Below are positions 32,901 through 42,341 of a stretch of 64,000 bases of DNA, one piece after another. Position 1 is the first letter of the stretch, and each line of letters starts with the position of its first letter. The translations under genes and the position numbers were made by a program. The DNA is taken from positions 1 through 64,000 of the forward strand of contig NZ_JACHJG010000014.1 of assembly GCF_014203545.1 (NCBI RefSeq), in the 5' to 3' direction. A model generated the notes under the pieces. That model was not told the DNA's origin and did not search any database. It saw only the letters and a program-made list of their open reading frames with translations. This DNA comes from Streptomyces netropsis. GTDB lineage: Bacteria; Actinomycetota; Actinomycetes; Streptomycetales; Streptomycetaceae.

Positions 32901-34199
32901 CTAGACGGATGCGCCGAAGAGCTGGGTCCAGTAGGTGCCGGCCCGGCTGCCGGTGGCGTAGCCGATGCCGATGTGTGTGAAGTGCGGCGTGAGGATGTTG
33001 GCGCGGTGGCCCGGGCTGTCCATCCAGCCGCGCAGGACGTCGACGGGGGAGCGCTGACCGCAGGCGATGTTCTCGCCGATGCCACGGTGCGGGCACCCCG
33101 CGGCGGCGGCCCGGTCCCATGGTTCGCGCCCCTCGGGGGTGGTGTGAGAATAGAAGTCACGGCCGACCATGTCGGTGCTGTGGCCCTGCGCGGCCGCGGT
33201 CAGTCGTGGGTCGACGGCAAGCGGCCGCAGCCCGGCGGCGGTTCGTTCGGCGTTGGTGAGCGTGACCACCTCCGATGCGAGCCGGGCCAGGCCGTCCTCG
33301 GTGAAGGGCCTGGCCCACACAGCGGTCCAATAGACCTCATCGGGGCGGCCGCCGACGGCGTGACCGATCCCGACGTGGGTGAAGTCCGGGTCGCGCAGCG
33401 GGAGCCGGCGCTCCGCACCGGCCAGGCAGTAGGCGACGAACTCGTCCGGGGTGCGAGGCCCGGAGACGAGGTGCTCGGCGAGCGTCAGACACCGGTATCC
33501 GCCGGTGGTGATCCGGTGGAAGAGCGAGGTCCCGTCGGGGCTCTCGACACCGAGGCGGCCGTGCGCGGCCATGCCCGCGGCATGCGTCCGCGCGGCGGTG
33601 ACCAGGCGGGGTTCGAGGGCCACCGGTGCCGCGCGGCGCGCCGCCCGTTCGACGTTGACCAGCCGGAGGAAGGCGGCCTCGTCGGAGGTGGGTCGAGGCG
33701 TGGTGGGCGGCGGCTCGGTGTCGTCCAGGACGTCGACGCCGAAATCGCGGGCGACCCCGGCGAGACCGTCCGCGTACCCCTGGCCCAGTGCCCGTAGTTT
33801 CCAGCCCGCCCCGCGCCGGTAGAGCTCGGCCAGCAGCAGCACGGTCTCGTGCGCGGGCCGGGGCGGGGTGAAGCGGAGCAGCGCGGTCCCGGCGCTGCCC
33901 GAGACGGTCATGACGGGGACCGCCGCCCGGGCGAGCGGCGTACCGGGCACGGCGGAGCTGACGACCACCGTGACCCGGGCCGCACCGGACCGCAACCGCC
34001 GGGGGTCGACGACGACGGTGTCCCCGCGCAGCCGGGCGCCCGGCGCGGACGGCTGGTTGAAGAACACGAAGTCGGCGTCGCCCGCGACCTTGCCCGATTC
34101 GTCGGTGACGATCACCGACAGGTCGAACGGCCCCGGCACGTGGATCGACAGGGCGCCGTCCGGCAGTGCCCGGTTCTCCCCGGTGGTCAACTCGTTCAT
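32901..34199 (-). CDS. TerD-like / double CAP-domain protein
   Basis: 432 residues, ATG with GAGGGGC upstream. Residues about 1-165 resemble the TerD/calcium-binding stress-protein fold (FDLSVIVTDESGKVAGDADFVFFNQ, RVTVVVSS, ETVLLLAELYRRGAGWKLRALGQGY). Two CAP/SCP domains follow. The first (about 175-300) has FLRLVNVERAARR and DFTHVGIGHAVGG but looks less conserved. The second (about 305-432) has VVTLTNAERTAAGL, SHTTPEGREP, GENIACGQ and SPGHRANILTPHFTHIGIGY. No signal peptide is visible, which is odd for CAP proteins, normally secreted. Function unknown; TerD proteins are linked to tellurite and stress resistance. Confidence 0.8.
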   Translation of the reverse strand: MNELTTGENRALPDGALSIHVPGPFDLSVIVTDESGKVAGDADFVFFNQPSAPGARLRGDTVVVDPRRLRSGAARVTVVVSSAVPGTPLARAAVPVMTVSGSAGTALLRFTPPRPAHETVLLLAELYRRGAGWKLRALGQGYADGLAGVARDFGVDVLDDTEPPPTTPRPTSDEAAFLRLVNVERAARRAAPVALEPRLVTAARTHAAGMAAHGRLGVESPDGTSLFHRITTGGYRCLTLAEHLVSGPRTPDEFVAYCLAGAERRLPLRDPDFTHVGIGHAVGGRPDEVYWTAVWARPFTEDGLARLASEVVTLTNAERTAAGLRPLAVDPRLTAAAQGHSTDMVGRDFYSHTTPEGREPWDRAAAAGCPHRGIGENIACGQRSPVDVLRGWMDSPGHRANILTPHFTHIGIGYATGSRAGTYWTQLFGASV

Positions 34200-34287
34200 C
34201 GTGCCCCTCCCGCTGCCATCGGCCGACGCCGGGTCAACGCGCGGCGAAGGGCCGGCGGTTCCGCGGACAGGACGGCAACGTCGCTGA

Positions 34288-35961
34288 TCAGATGGCGGCC
34301 GACGACGCGGGGAGCACGTGGTCGCCGATTCTGTCGGTGCTCAGGCACAGGGAGCAGACCACCGCGTCGTGGGTGCGGCAGGCGGCCACGTCCGGACGCT
34401 CGAACTCCTGTCGGCACACGTGGCACGCGTAGAGCGCGGCGCTCGGGTTGCCGTCCGCGTCGAGCAGGGGTTCGTCGATCCCGTCCGTGGTGCGGCGCAG
34501 GTAGTAGCGCCCCTTGGTCAGTACGGCCATCAGCGGGGTGAGGACGAAGGCGATCAGTGCCGCCGCGACCGGGGAGTACGGCTGAAGCGTGTCGCCCAGG
34601 GCGTGGAAGTACAGGGCGATCGACAGGCCGGAGGCGGCGACGAAGGCGACCGTGCCCACCGGGTTGACGGCGTAGAGCATGCCGCGCCGGAACTCGGGTG
34701 CGTGCGGGGAGAGCTTCAGGAGGTATTTGTTCACGATGATGTCGGTGGCGACGGTGACGACCCAGGCGATGGCGCAGTTGGAGTAGAAGCTCAGGACGTG
34801 GCTCAGGAAGCTGAACATGTCGGCTTCCATCAACGTCAGCGCGAAGGCCAGGTTGAGCAGGACGAACACCATGCGTCCCGGGTAGCGCTTGGTCAGCCGG
34901 GTGAAGGAGTTGGTCCATGCCAGCGAGCCGGAGTAGGCGTTCGTCACGTTGATCTTGATCTGGCTGATCACGACCAGCGCCACAGCCAGCGGAACGACGA
35001 GCCACGAGGGCATCATCGCGTCGAACGCCGCCTTGAACTGCTGAATGGGCTCCGCCGCGGCCGTCGGCCCCACGGAGGCGATGACGTACACCGCGAGGAA
35101 GACCCCGATCGCCTGCTTCAGCGCACCCAGCACCACCCAGCCCGGGCCCGCCACCACGACCGCCGCCCACCAAGCGCGCCGGTTCGCGTCGGTCCGAGGA
35201 GGCATGAAGCGCAAATAGTCGATCTGTTCGCCGATCTGCGCGATCAGCGACAGACAGACACCCGAGCCCAGCAGCACCGAGGCCGTATCCAACCCACCCT
35301 GCCCGTCGGTGCCCGCGTAGGACAGCCAGCGGTCCACCGTTCCCGGATCGGTGACCATCAGATACACCAGCGGTCCCACCATCAGCAGCAACCAGACCGG
35401 CGTCGTCCACACCTGGAGCTTGCTGAGCGCCTTCATCCCGTAGACGACCAGGGGTATCACCATGAACGTCGAGACCAGATAGCCCAGCCACAGCGGCAGT
35501 CCCAGGCCGAGCTTCAGTCCTTGCGCCATGATCGCCCCTTCGAGGGCGAAGAAGATGAAGGTGAAGCTGGCGAAGATGACGCTGGTCAGGACCGAGCCGT
35601 AGTAGCCGAAGCCGGAGCCGCGGGTGATCAGGTCCAGGTCGATGTTGTAGCGCGCCCCGTAATAGGCGAGCGGAAAGCCGGTGACGAAGATGATCACGGC
35701 GGCGACGAGGATCGCGGCCAGCGCGTTCCCGGTGCCGTGGGTGAGTCCGATGCCGGCGCCGATCGAGAAGTCGGCCATGTACGCGATCCCGCCCATCGCG
35801 GTGGTCGCCACGACCGTCGGCGTCCAGCGACGGTAGCTGCGCGGCGCGAACCGGAGGGTGTAGTCCTCCAGCGTCTCCCGGGCCGCGTGCTCGGCGTCGG
35901 CCCCGGGGCGCGGAGACTCTTCACGGCCGGCGGGATCCTTGAGGCGTGGCTCGGTACTCAT
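34288..35961 (-). CDS. NCS1-family purine/cytosine permease with Cys-rich tail
   Basis: 557 residues from the ATG at 35961 with GGAGACA upstream. About twelve transmembrane helices are visible, with family motifs near the N terminus (GGIAYMADFSIGAGIGLTHG, GFPLAYYGARYNIDLDLITR, GSGFGYYGSV) and in the middle (IAQIGEQIDYLRFMP, QIKINVTNAYSGSLAWTNSF). NCS1 carriers import nucleobases, hydantoins or related compounds with Na+ or H+. The last 60 residues are cytoplasmic and contain CHVC and CRTHDAVVCSLC, a probable small zinc site that most NCS1 proteins lack. It stands between two biosynthetic regions with no obvious partner. Confidence 0.87.
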   Translation of the reverse strand: MSTEPRLKDPAGREESPRPGADAEHAARETLEDYTLRFAPRSYRRWTPTVVATTAMGGIAYMADFSIGAGIGLTHGTGNALAAILVAAVIIFVTGFPLAYYGARYNIDLDLITRGSGFGYYGSVLTSVIFASFTFIFFALEGAIMAQGLKLGLGLPLWLGYLVSTFMVIPLVVYGMKALSKLQVWTTPVWLLLMVGPLVYLMVTDPGTVDRWLSYAGTDGQGGLDTASVLLGSGVCLSLIAQIGEQIDYLRFMPPRTDANRRAWWAAVVVAGPGWVVLGALKQAIGVFLAVYVIASVGPTAAAEPIQQFKAAFDAMMPSWLVVPLAVALVVISQIKINVTNAYSGSLAWTNSFTRLTKRYPGRMVFVLLNLAFALTLMEADMFSFLSHVLSFYSNCAIAWVVTVATDIIVNKYLLKLSPHAPEFRRGMLYAVNPVGTVAFVAASGLSIALYFHALGDTLQPYSPVAAALIAFVLTPLMAVLTKGRYYLRRTTDGIDEPLLDADGNPSAALYACHVCRQEFERPDVAACRTHDAVVCSLCLSTDRIGDHVLPASSAAI

Positions 35962-36239
35962 GTTGTCTCCTGGGCACGTGGTGGCTGCGACGGCTTCGCA
36001 GCCGGCCACGGGGAACGCTAGGCAAGGCGTATTTCCTGCCGCCGCCTCGAACGTGAAGGCGATGTTTCCGTGTCCTCTGTTCAGGTGAGTCACCGCGAAT
36101 GTGGGCGGTGTTCGGTGTCCCGACGCACGGGTTGTCGTTTGGACTGACAGGCGGTGCCGCCCCATGCCCTGTTGCGCGCAGTGGCGACCAGAGGACGGCT
36201 GTTGTGTGCAGTTCGTGGCGGAACAAGAAGAGGTAACCG

Positions 36240-39200
36240 GTGCCAACAGATGACATCGATCGTCGGCTCGCCCACGACCCCATCGCGATCGTGGGACTCG
36301 CGGGAATGTTCCCCAAGGCAGAGGACCTCGGCGAGTTCTGGGACAACGTCGTGGCGGGCAGGGACTGCACCACCGAAGTCCCGCCCGCCTGGTGGAAGAC
36401 CGAGGACCACTACGACCCGGACCTGTTCGCACCCGACAAGACCTACGCCCGCCGCGGCGGGTTCCTCTCGCCGACCGTGTTCGACCCCCGCGCGTTCGGG
36501 ATGCCGCCGAACACCGTCGACTCCACCGGGCTGGTGCAGCTGCTGAGCCTCATGGTGGCCAAGGAGGTGCTGCGGGATGCGGGGTGCGAGCAGGCCGAGT
36601 GGTACGACCCGGCGCGCACCGGGGTGGTGCTCGGGGTGTGCGGCACCAACTCCACCCTCATCCCGCTCGCCGCCCGTCTGTTGGCCCCCGCGATCACCGA
36701 TATCGCGCGTCGGCACGGGGTACCGGAAGCGGAGGCGCGCCGGCTCGCCCGCTCGTATCTGGACACCCTGCCGCCGTGGACGGAGGACTCCTTCCCGGGA
36801 ATCCTCGGCAACGTCGTCTCCGGCCGGGTCGCCAACCGCTTCGACTTCGGCGCCGCCAATCACACCGTCGACGCGGCCTGCGCCAGCTCCCTGACCGCCG
36901 TGCGGGCCGCCGTCGACGAACTCGTCTGCCGCCGGGCCGACTTGATGATCACCGGAGGGTGCGACGCGGACAACTCCGTGGTGTCCTTCATGTGCTTCAG
37001 CAAGACCCCCGCCCTCTCGCTCACCGGCCGGGTGCGCCCCTTCGACGCCGAAGCCGACGGCACACTGATCGGTGAAGGCATCGGCATGCTGGCACTCAAG
37101 CGCCTCGACGACGCCGAACGGGACGGCGACCGGGTCTACGCGGTCATCCGCGGCCTCGGCAGCTCGAGCGACGGCCGCGCCAAGAGCATCTATGCCCCCT
37201 GCGGACAGGGGCAGTTGGCCGCACTGCGGCGTGCCTACCACGACGCCGACTGCGCACCCCGCTCCGTCGAGCTGATCGAGGCCCACGGCACCGGAACCCC
37301 GGCCGGTGACGAGGTGGAGCTGACGGCGCTCGCCGAACTCATGGCCACCCCGGACGACAGCCGCTACGTCGCCGTGGGCAGCGTCAAATCACAGATCGGG
37401 CACACCAAGGCGGCGGCCGGCGCCGCCGGGCTCATCAAGACCGCGCTGGCCCTGCACCACAAGCTGCTGCCGCCCACCATCAACGTCACCACCCCCAGCG
37501 CCCCGGCCGCCCGCGAGGACGGCGCCCTCTACGTCAACACCACCGCCCGGCCCTGGATCCTCGACCCGGCCCGGCCGGTGCGCCGGGCGGGCGTCTCCGC
37601 GTTCGGCTTCGGCGGGGTGAACCACCACGCCGTGCTGGAGGAGCACCGTCCCCCGCAGGGCCGGCCGGAGCGACGGGTCCTGCACCGCACCCCCCGTGCC
37701 CGCCTGTGGCACGCCCCGACCCCGCGGGAACTGCTCGTCCTGCTGGAGAACGGCGGGGCACCCGACGACGGGCCGGTCCCGGCCGGTCACGCCCGCGTCG
37801 GGTACGTCGCGAAGGACGAGGAGCACCACACCAAGCTGCTCACCGCCACCATCGACCAACTGCGCAACAACCTCGGACTCGACGAGTGGCACCATGTCAG
37901 GGGCATCCACTACCGCCGCACCGCCCTGCCGTCCGGCACCAAGGTCGGCGCGCTGTTCGCCGGACAGGGCAGCCAGTACGTGGACATGGGCCTGCGGGCC
38001 CTGCTCGACGTACCACCCGTGCGCGCGGCCTTCGACGCGGCGGGCGCCCTCTTCCCGCCCGAGGACACCCTGGCCCGCACCGTCTTCCCACCGCCCGGCG
38101 CCCACGACAAGCAGCTCGCGGACGAGCGCCTGCGCCGCACCGCGTACGCCCAGCCCGCCATCGCCGCGCTGGCCATGGGGCAGTACCGGTTCCTGACCGA
38201 GCTGGGGTTCGCCCCGCACGCGGTGCTCGGCCACAGCTTCGGCGAACTGCCCGCGCTCTGGGCCGCCGGAACCCTGGACGACGACGCGTTCCTGGCACTC
38301 GCGCGAGCCAGGGGCCAGGCCATGCAGTCCCCGCCGCCCGGCAGCACCGACCCCGGGGCCATGGCCGCGCTGCGCGTTACGGAAGCCAGACTGCGGAACC
38401 TGCTGGCCGACCACCCCGAGCTGGTGGTCTGCGGCCGCAACGCGCCGGACGAGCAGGTGGTGGGCGGCCCGAGGGCGGCCGTCGAGGGCTTCGTGCGGTC
38501 GTGCGCCGGGCAGTCGGTGCCCGTCCAGCGGCTGCCGGTCGCCGCGGCCTTCCACACCGCGTTCGTCGAGCACGCCCTCGACGCCTTCGGCGCGGCCTGC
38601 GCCACCGTGGACTTCGCCGCCCCCGCCATTCCGGTCCACGCCAACACCGCGGGAGCGACGTACGGCCCTGACCAGGAAGCCAACCGGCGCACCCTCGTGG
38701 AACAACTGCGCCACCCGGTGGAGTTCGCCTCCCGGCTGGAGGAGATGCACGCGGACGGCGTCGGCGTCTTCGTCGAATTCGGCCCCGGGCGCACCCTGAC
38801 CGGTCTGGTGGAACGCACCCTGGGCGAGCGCGGCGCCCAGGCCGTCCCGTGTGACATCAGTGGTGCCGACGGAGGGGTGGTCCTCAAGGAGGCGGCACTC
38901 AGGCTCGCCGTACTGGGGCTGCCACTGGCGGGCATCAACCGCTACGACGCCCCGGAGCGACCGCAACGCCCCACGGCCTCGAACGTCGCCCGCCTGCTGG
39001 AGGGACCGAACTTCGCATGGGAGGCCAGACAAGGAGCGTACGAGGCCGAACCCCCTCGCCTCCCGGAGCAGCAGCGGGCCCCGCAGCCCCTCGTGCCGCC
39101 CGGGACGGACCCGCTGTCCCAGGCCGCCGCCGAACACCTCACCGCCCATGTCCGTTATCTGAACGGTCAGTTGGACACCGCGGAGCAGCTCACCGGCCTG

Positions 39201-42200
39201 CTGGCGGCCGGCACCGTCGACGGGCACGTGGACGAATCGCTCGCCGCCGCCGTCCACGCCATCACGGAACACAGCATCGCGCTGGGGGAGGCACACACCC
39301 GCGCCGGCGAGGTCGTCACCCGGCTGCTGAACCTGCCTGCCGACGACCCCGAGGCGTGGCCCTCCACGGCCTCGCAGGCCCCGGACGGGCCGGCCGTCCG
39401 ACCGCCCGGGACGGCCGCCGCCCCGGACCGGACCACTCCGCTCGTTCCCCGCCCGGCGGGCGAACCACTGCCGCGCCCCCGCCCCGCCTCCCGCACCGCG
39501 CGGCCCCCGGCGCCCCGGACCTCCGCTCTGGCGGAACTCATGGCCGACCAGGACGGGCCGGGGCGACCGGCACGGACATCGACGAACACCTCGGACGTGG
39601 ACCTGGAGGAGATGGAACAGGTCTTCCACCAGGTGGTCGCCGAAAAGACCGGCTACGACGTCGACATGATCGAGCCGGACCTCTTCATCCAGGAGGACCT
39701 CGGTATCGACTCGCTCAAACAGGTGGAGATCGCCGCGGAGGTCTGGCGCCGCTATCCCGTGATCACCCGGGACGAACTCTTCCGGTTCACCGAGGCCCGC
39801 ACGGTCGGCGAACTCACCGACATGCTCCGGAACATCCTCGGCGGCTCGCGCCCCGAACTCCGGCGGGCCGACGTCATGCCCCTCGACCGGGCCTTCGTGA
39901 CGTTGCGGGAACTGCCCGCCGCCGACGTCCGTACCGATGCCTACGGCGACCGACCGTGCGCGCTGCTGCTGGACGACGGAGGCGAGCTGTGCGCGGCAGT
40001 GGCCGAAGCCCTGCGCACCCGCGGCTGGCGCACGTGCCATCTGACGCTCCCCGGCGCCGACCGCGCCGACGGCGAGACCTGGGCCCTCGCGGACTGGACC
40101 GAGACGGCACTGGCCGCCCGCCTCGCCGACGTCCTGGCGGCCACCTCTCGGATCGACCTGTGCGCCCTGCCGGTCGACCGCCGCGCCGACACGACGGCGG
40201 ATCAGCTCGTCACCCGACTGCAACACGCCGTCCTGGTGGCCAAGCACACCTTCCCCGTACTGGAGGAGACCGCCCGCGGCGGCACGCGTGCCGGGTTCGT
40301 CACCGCCACCCGGCTCGACGGCGCCCTCGGCTACGCCGGGTCCGGCGAGGATCCGGTGGCGGCCTTCGCCGGTGGCCTCGGCGGCCTCGTCAAGACGCTC
40401 GCCCTGGAGTCGGGGCCCCTGTTCTGCCGGGCTCTGGACTTCGCCCCGGAGCTGGCCGCCCCCACCGTCGGCGATGCCTTCGCGGCGGAGATCGCGGACT
40501 CCGCCACCGACGTCCGCGAGGTGGGAGTCGACGCGACACGGCGCCGCACGCCCGTCCTGTCCACGACCCCGGACCCCCTGCTGCCGCACCCGTCGGAGAC
40601 GGCGGAGCTGGGCCCCGATGACGTGCTGCTCGTCACCGGCGGCGCCTCCGGCATCACCGCGTGGTGCGTCGAAGCCCTCGCCGCCGAACACCGCTGCTCC
40701 TACCTGCTGCTCGGCCGGACCCCGCTCACGGAGGAACCGGAGTGGGCGGCGGGCCTGGACGGGCCCGAGGCGCTCCGCGACGCGCTCGCCGAGCGGCTGC
40801 GCGCCGCCGGGGACGACGCCGCCGACCCGCACCACCGGTCCCGCACCGACCGGCAGGCCCAGGAGATCCTGGCCGGCCGCAGGATCCGGTCCGTGCTCGA
40901 CGCCCTGCGGGCACGAGGCGCCGAAGCCGACTACCTCGCCGCGGACGTACGCGAGGCCGACGCGCTGTCGCGGGCGCTGGCTCCGCACGCCTCGCGCATC
41001 ACCGGCGTGATCCACGCCGCGGGATCCCTCGGCGACTCGCCCCTGGCGGACAAGACACTCGACTCCCTCGCCCGGGTGATCGGCACCAAACTGTCCGGCC
41101 TGCACCACGTGCTCGACGCCCTGGACTCCTCCCGGCTCCGTCACCTCGTGGTCTTCTCCTCCGTGTCGGGCATCTGGGGCAACGTCCGGCAGTCGGACTA
41201 CGCGCTGGCCAACGAGGCCGTCAACCGCTACGCCTGCGCCTTCAAGGCGGCCCACCCGACCTGCAGGGTCACGGCCGTCGCCTGGGGCCCGTGGGCAGGC
41301 GGCATGGCCGCCCCCGTGCAGGAGTTCTTCCGCCAGCAGGGCGTCCCCGTGCTGGCGCGCGACGTCGGCTGCGACTACTTCCTCGGCCAGATGCGTCCCG
41401 GCAGCGGCGCGGACGAAGTCGTCGTCATCGGGCCGGTCACCCCGCTGTTCCGCCGGTCCGACAGCCTGCCGGACCAAGGGCTGACGGCGCTGCGCTCCCT
41501 GGACGGACTGGAGCGCGAGCCGATGCTGCGCGATCACTGCTGGGCGGGCGCGCCGCTGCTGCCCATGACGGCCGCCGTCGGATGGGGGGTGCGCGCCGTG
41601 GAGGGCGCTCGGGCCGGGGCCCGGCCGGTGGTCGAGTGCCGGGACTTCCGCATCCGCCGGGGCCTGTACTTCGACGGCTCGCAGCCGAAGCAGGCCGAGG
41701 TCCGCGTGGTGCCGGACCCCGAGACGCCGGCGACCGACGCCCGGGTGACCGTACACACCCTCGATGACGACCACGAAGCGCAGATGCGGTACGAAGGCGG
41801 CTTCCGGTGCGCCGACCGTGCCCCCGACGCGCCGCGCCTGGAACTGCCGCCCTACCTGATCGCGGACGAGCCGCACCCCGCCTACACCGAAGGATTCCTC
41901 TTCCACGGCCCCACGCTGCGCGGACTGCGCAACGTCCTGGCCGAGGAGGACGGCAGGCTCGTCCTGGCCGCGCGGCTGCCGGACCCCGTCCTCGCCCACG
42001 GTGCGTACGCCGGACAGCTCTACAGCCCCGGCCCGGCCGATCTGCTGCTCCAGACCGCGGCCCTGCTCGGGCGCCGGCAGCACGAGGACGGTTGCGCACC
42101 GGTCAGCGTCGAACGCGTGGAGCTGTTCACACCGATCCCGGGCGACGCGCCGTTCGCCATCGTCGCCGAACTGGAGTCGGCGACCGTGCTCGACGTGCGC

Positions 42201-42341
42201 TGCACGGTCACCGCCTGTTCCCCGGACGGAGTGGTCCACCAGCGCTGGTCGGGACTGACTCTGGTCGGGCTCAGCAAAGAACAGATGGCGGACCGGATGA
42301 CCGCACGCAGCCGCCGGGCGTCCGCAGGGGGCGGGGCATGA
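36240..42341 (+). CDS. PfaA-like iterative PKS, KS-AT-ACP-KR-DH
   Basis: 2033 residues, GTG start with GAGG upstream. KS about 12-460 with DAACASS (Cys214), HGTGT (His349) and IGHTKAA (His388), all intact. Malonyl transferase about 560-890 (GHSFGEL, Ser666; AAAFHTAF). A linker rich in Ala and Pro leads to a single ACP (LGIDSLKQV, Ser1158). KR about 1455-1720 has the TGGASGI loop, Ser and Tyr1654 in SDYALANEA. A double-hotdog DH lies at about 1750-2010 (DHCWAGAPLLPM, His1766, and PADLLLQT). This is the layout of PUFA-synthase subunit A, but those normally carry four to nine ACPs. It should build a fully or partly reduced acyl chain from malonyl-CoA together with the next two proteins, which overlap by ATGA. 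Confidence 0.9.
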   Translation: MPTDDIDRRLAHDPIAIVGLAGMFPKAEDLGEFWDNVVAGRDCTTEVPPAWWKTEDHYDPDLFAPDKTYARRGGFLSPTVFDPRAFGMPPNTVDSTGLVQLLSLMVAKEVLRDAGCEQAEWYDPARTGVVLGVCGTNSTLIPLAARLLAPAITDIARRHGVPEAEARRLARSYLDTLPPWTEDSFPGILGNVVSGRVANRFDFGAANHTVDAACASSLTAVRAAVDELVCRRADLMITGGCDADNSVVSFMCFSKTPALSLTGRVRPFDAEADGTLIGEGIGMLALKRLDDAERDGDRVYAVIRGLGSSSDGRAKSIYAPCGQGQLAALRRAYHDADCAPRSVELIEAHGTGTPAGDEVELTALAELMATPDDSRYVAVGSVKSQIGHTKAAAGAAGLIKTALALHHKLLPPTINVTTPSAPAAREDGALYVNTTARPWILDPARPVRRAGVSAFGFGGVNHHAVLEEHRPPQGRPERRVLHRTPRARLWHAPTPRELLVLLENGGAPDDGPVPAGHARVGYVAKDEEHHTKLLTATIDQLRNNLGLDEWHHVRGIHYRRTALPSGTKVGALFAGQGSQYVDMGLRALLDVPPVRAAFDAAGALFPPEDTLARTVFPPPGAHDKQLADERLRRTAYAQPAIAALAMGQYRFLTELGFAPHAVLGHSFGELPALWAAGTLDDDAFLALARARGQAMQSPPPGSTDPGAMAALRVTEARLRNLLADHPELVVCGRNAPDEQVVGGPRAAVEGFVRSCAGQSVPVQRLPVAAAFHTAFVEHALDAFGAACATVDFAAPAIPVHANTAGATYGPDQEANRRTLVEQLRHPVEFASRLEEMHADGVGVFVEFGPGRTLTGLVERTLGERGAQAVPCDISGADGGVVLKEAALRLAVLGLPLAGINRYDAPERPQRPTASNVARLLEGPNFAWEARQGAYEAEPPRLPEQQRAPQPLVPPGTDPLSQAAAEHLTAHVRYLNGQLDTAEQLTGLLAAGTVDGHVDESLAAAVHAITEHSIALGEAHTRAGEVVTRLLNLPADDPEAWPSTASQAPDGPAVRPPGTAAAPDRTTPLVPRPAGEPLPRPRPASRTARPPAPRTSALAELMADQDGPGRPARTSTNTSDVDLEEMEQVFHQVVAEKTGYDVDMIEPDLFIQEDLGIDSLKQVEIAAEVWRRYPVITRDELFRFTEARTVGELTDMLRNILGGSRPELRRADVMPLDRAFVTLRELPAADVRTDAYGDRPCALLLDDGGELCAAVAEALRTRGWRTCHLTLPGADRADGETWALADWTETALAARLADVLAATSRIDLCALPVDRRADTTADQLVTRLQHAVLVAKHTFPVLEETARGGTRAGFVTATRLDGALGYAGSGEDPVAAFAGGLGGLVKTLALESGPLFCRALDFAPELAAPTVGDAFAAEIADSATDVREVGVDATRRRTPVLSTTPDPLLPHPSETAELGPDDVLLVTGGASGITAWCVEALAAEHRCSYLLLGRTPLTEEPEWAAGLDGPEALRDALAERLRAAGDDAADPHHRSRTDRQAQEILAGRRIRSVLDALRARGAEADYLAADVREADALSRALAPHASRITGVIHAAGSLGDSPLADKTLDSLARVIGTKLSGLHHVLDALDSSRLRHLVVFSSVSGIWGNVRQSDYALANEAVNRYACAFKAAHPTCRVTAVAWGPWAGGMAAPVQEFFRQQGVPVLARDVGCDYFLGQMRPGSGADEVVVIGPVTPLFRRSDSLPDQGLTALRSLDGLEREPMLRDHCWAGAPLLPMTAAVGWGVRAVEGARAGARPVVECRDFRIRRGLYFDGSQPKQAEVRVVPDPETPATDARVTVHTLDDDHEAQMRYEGGFRCADRAPDAPRLELPPYLIADEPHPAYTEGFLFHGPTLRGLRNVLAEEDGRLVLAARLPDPVLAHGAYAGQLYSPGPADLLLQTAALLGRRQHEDGCAPVSVERVELFTPIPGDAPFAIVAELESATVLDVRCTVTACSPDGVVHQRWSGLTLVGLSKEQMADRMTARSRRASAGGGA

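Noticed and set aside
34318..36021. Plus-strand frame opposite the permease gene
   Set aside because: It is highly charged, full of Gln, Arg, Asp and His with no fold motif, while the minus strand gives a standard 12-helix carrier.
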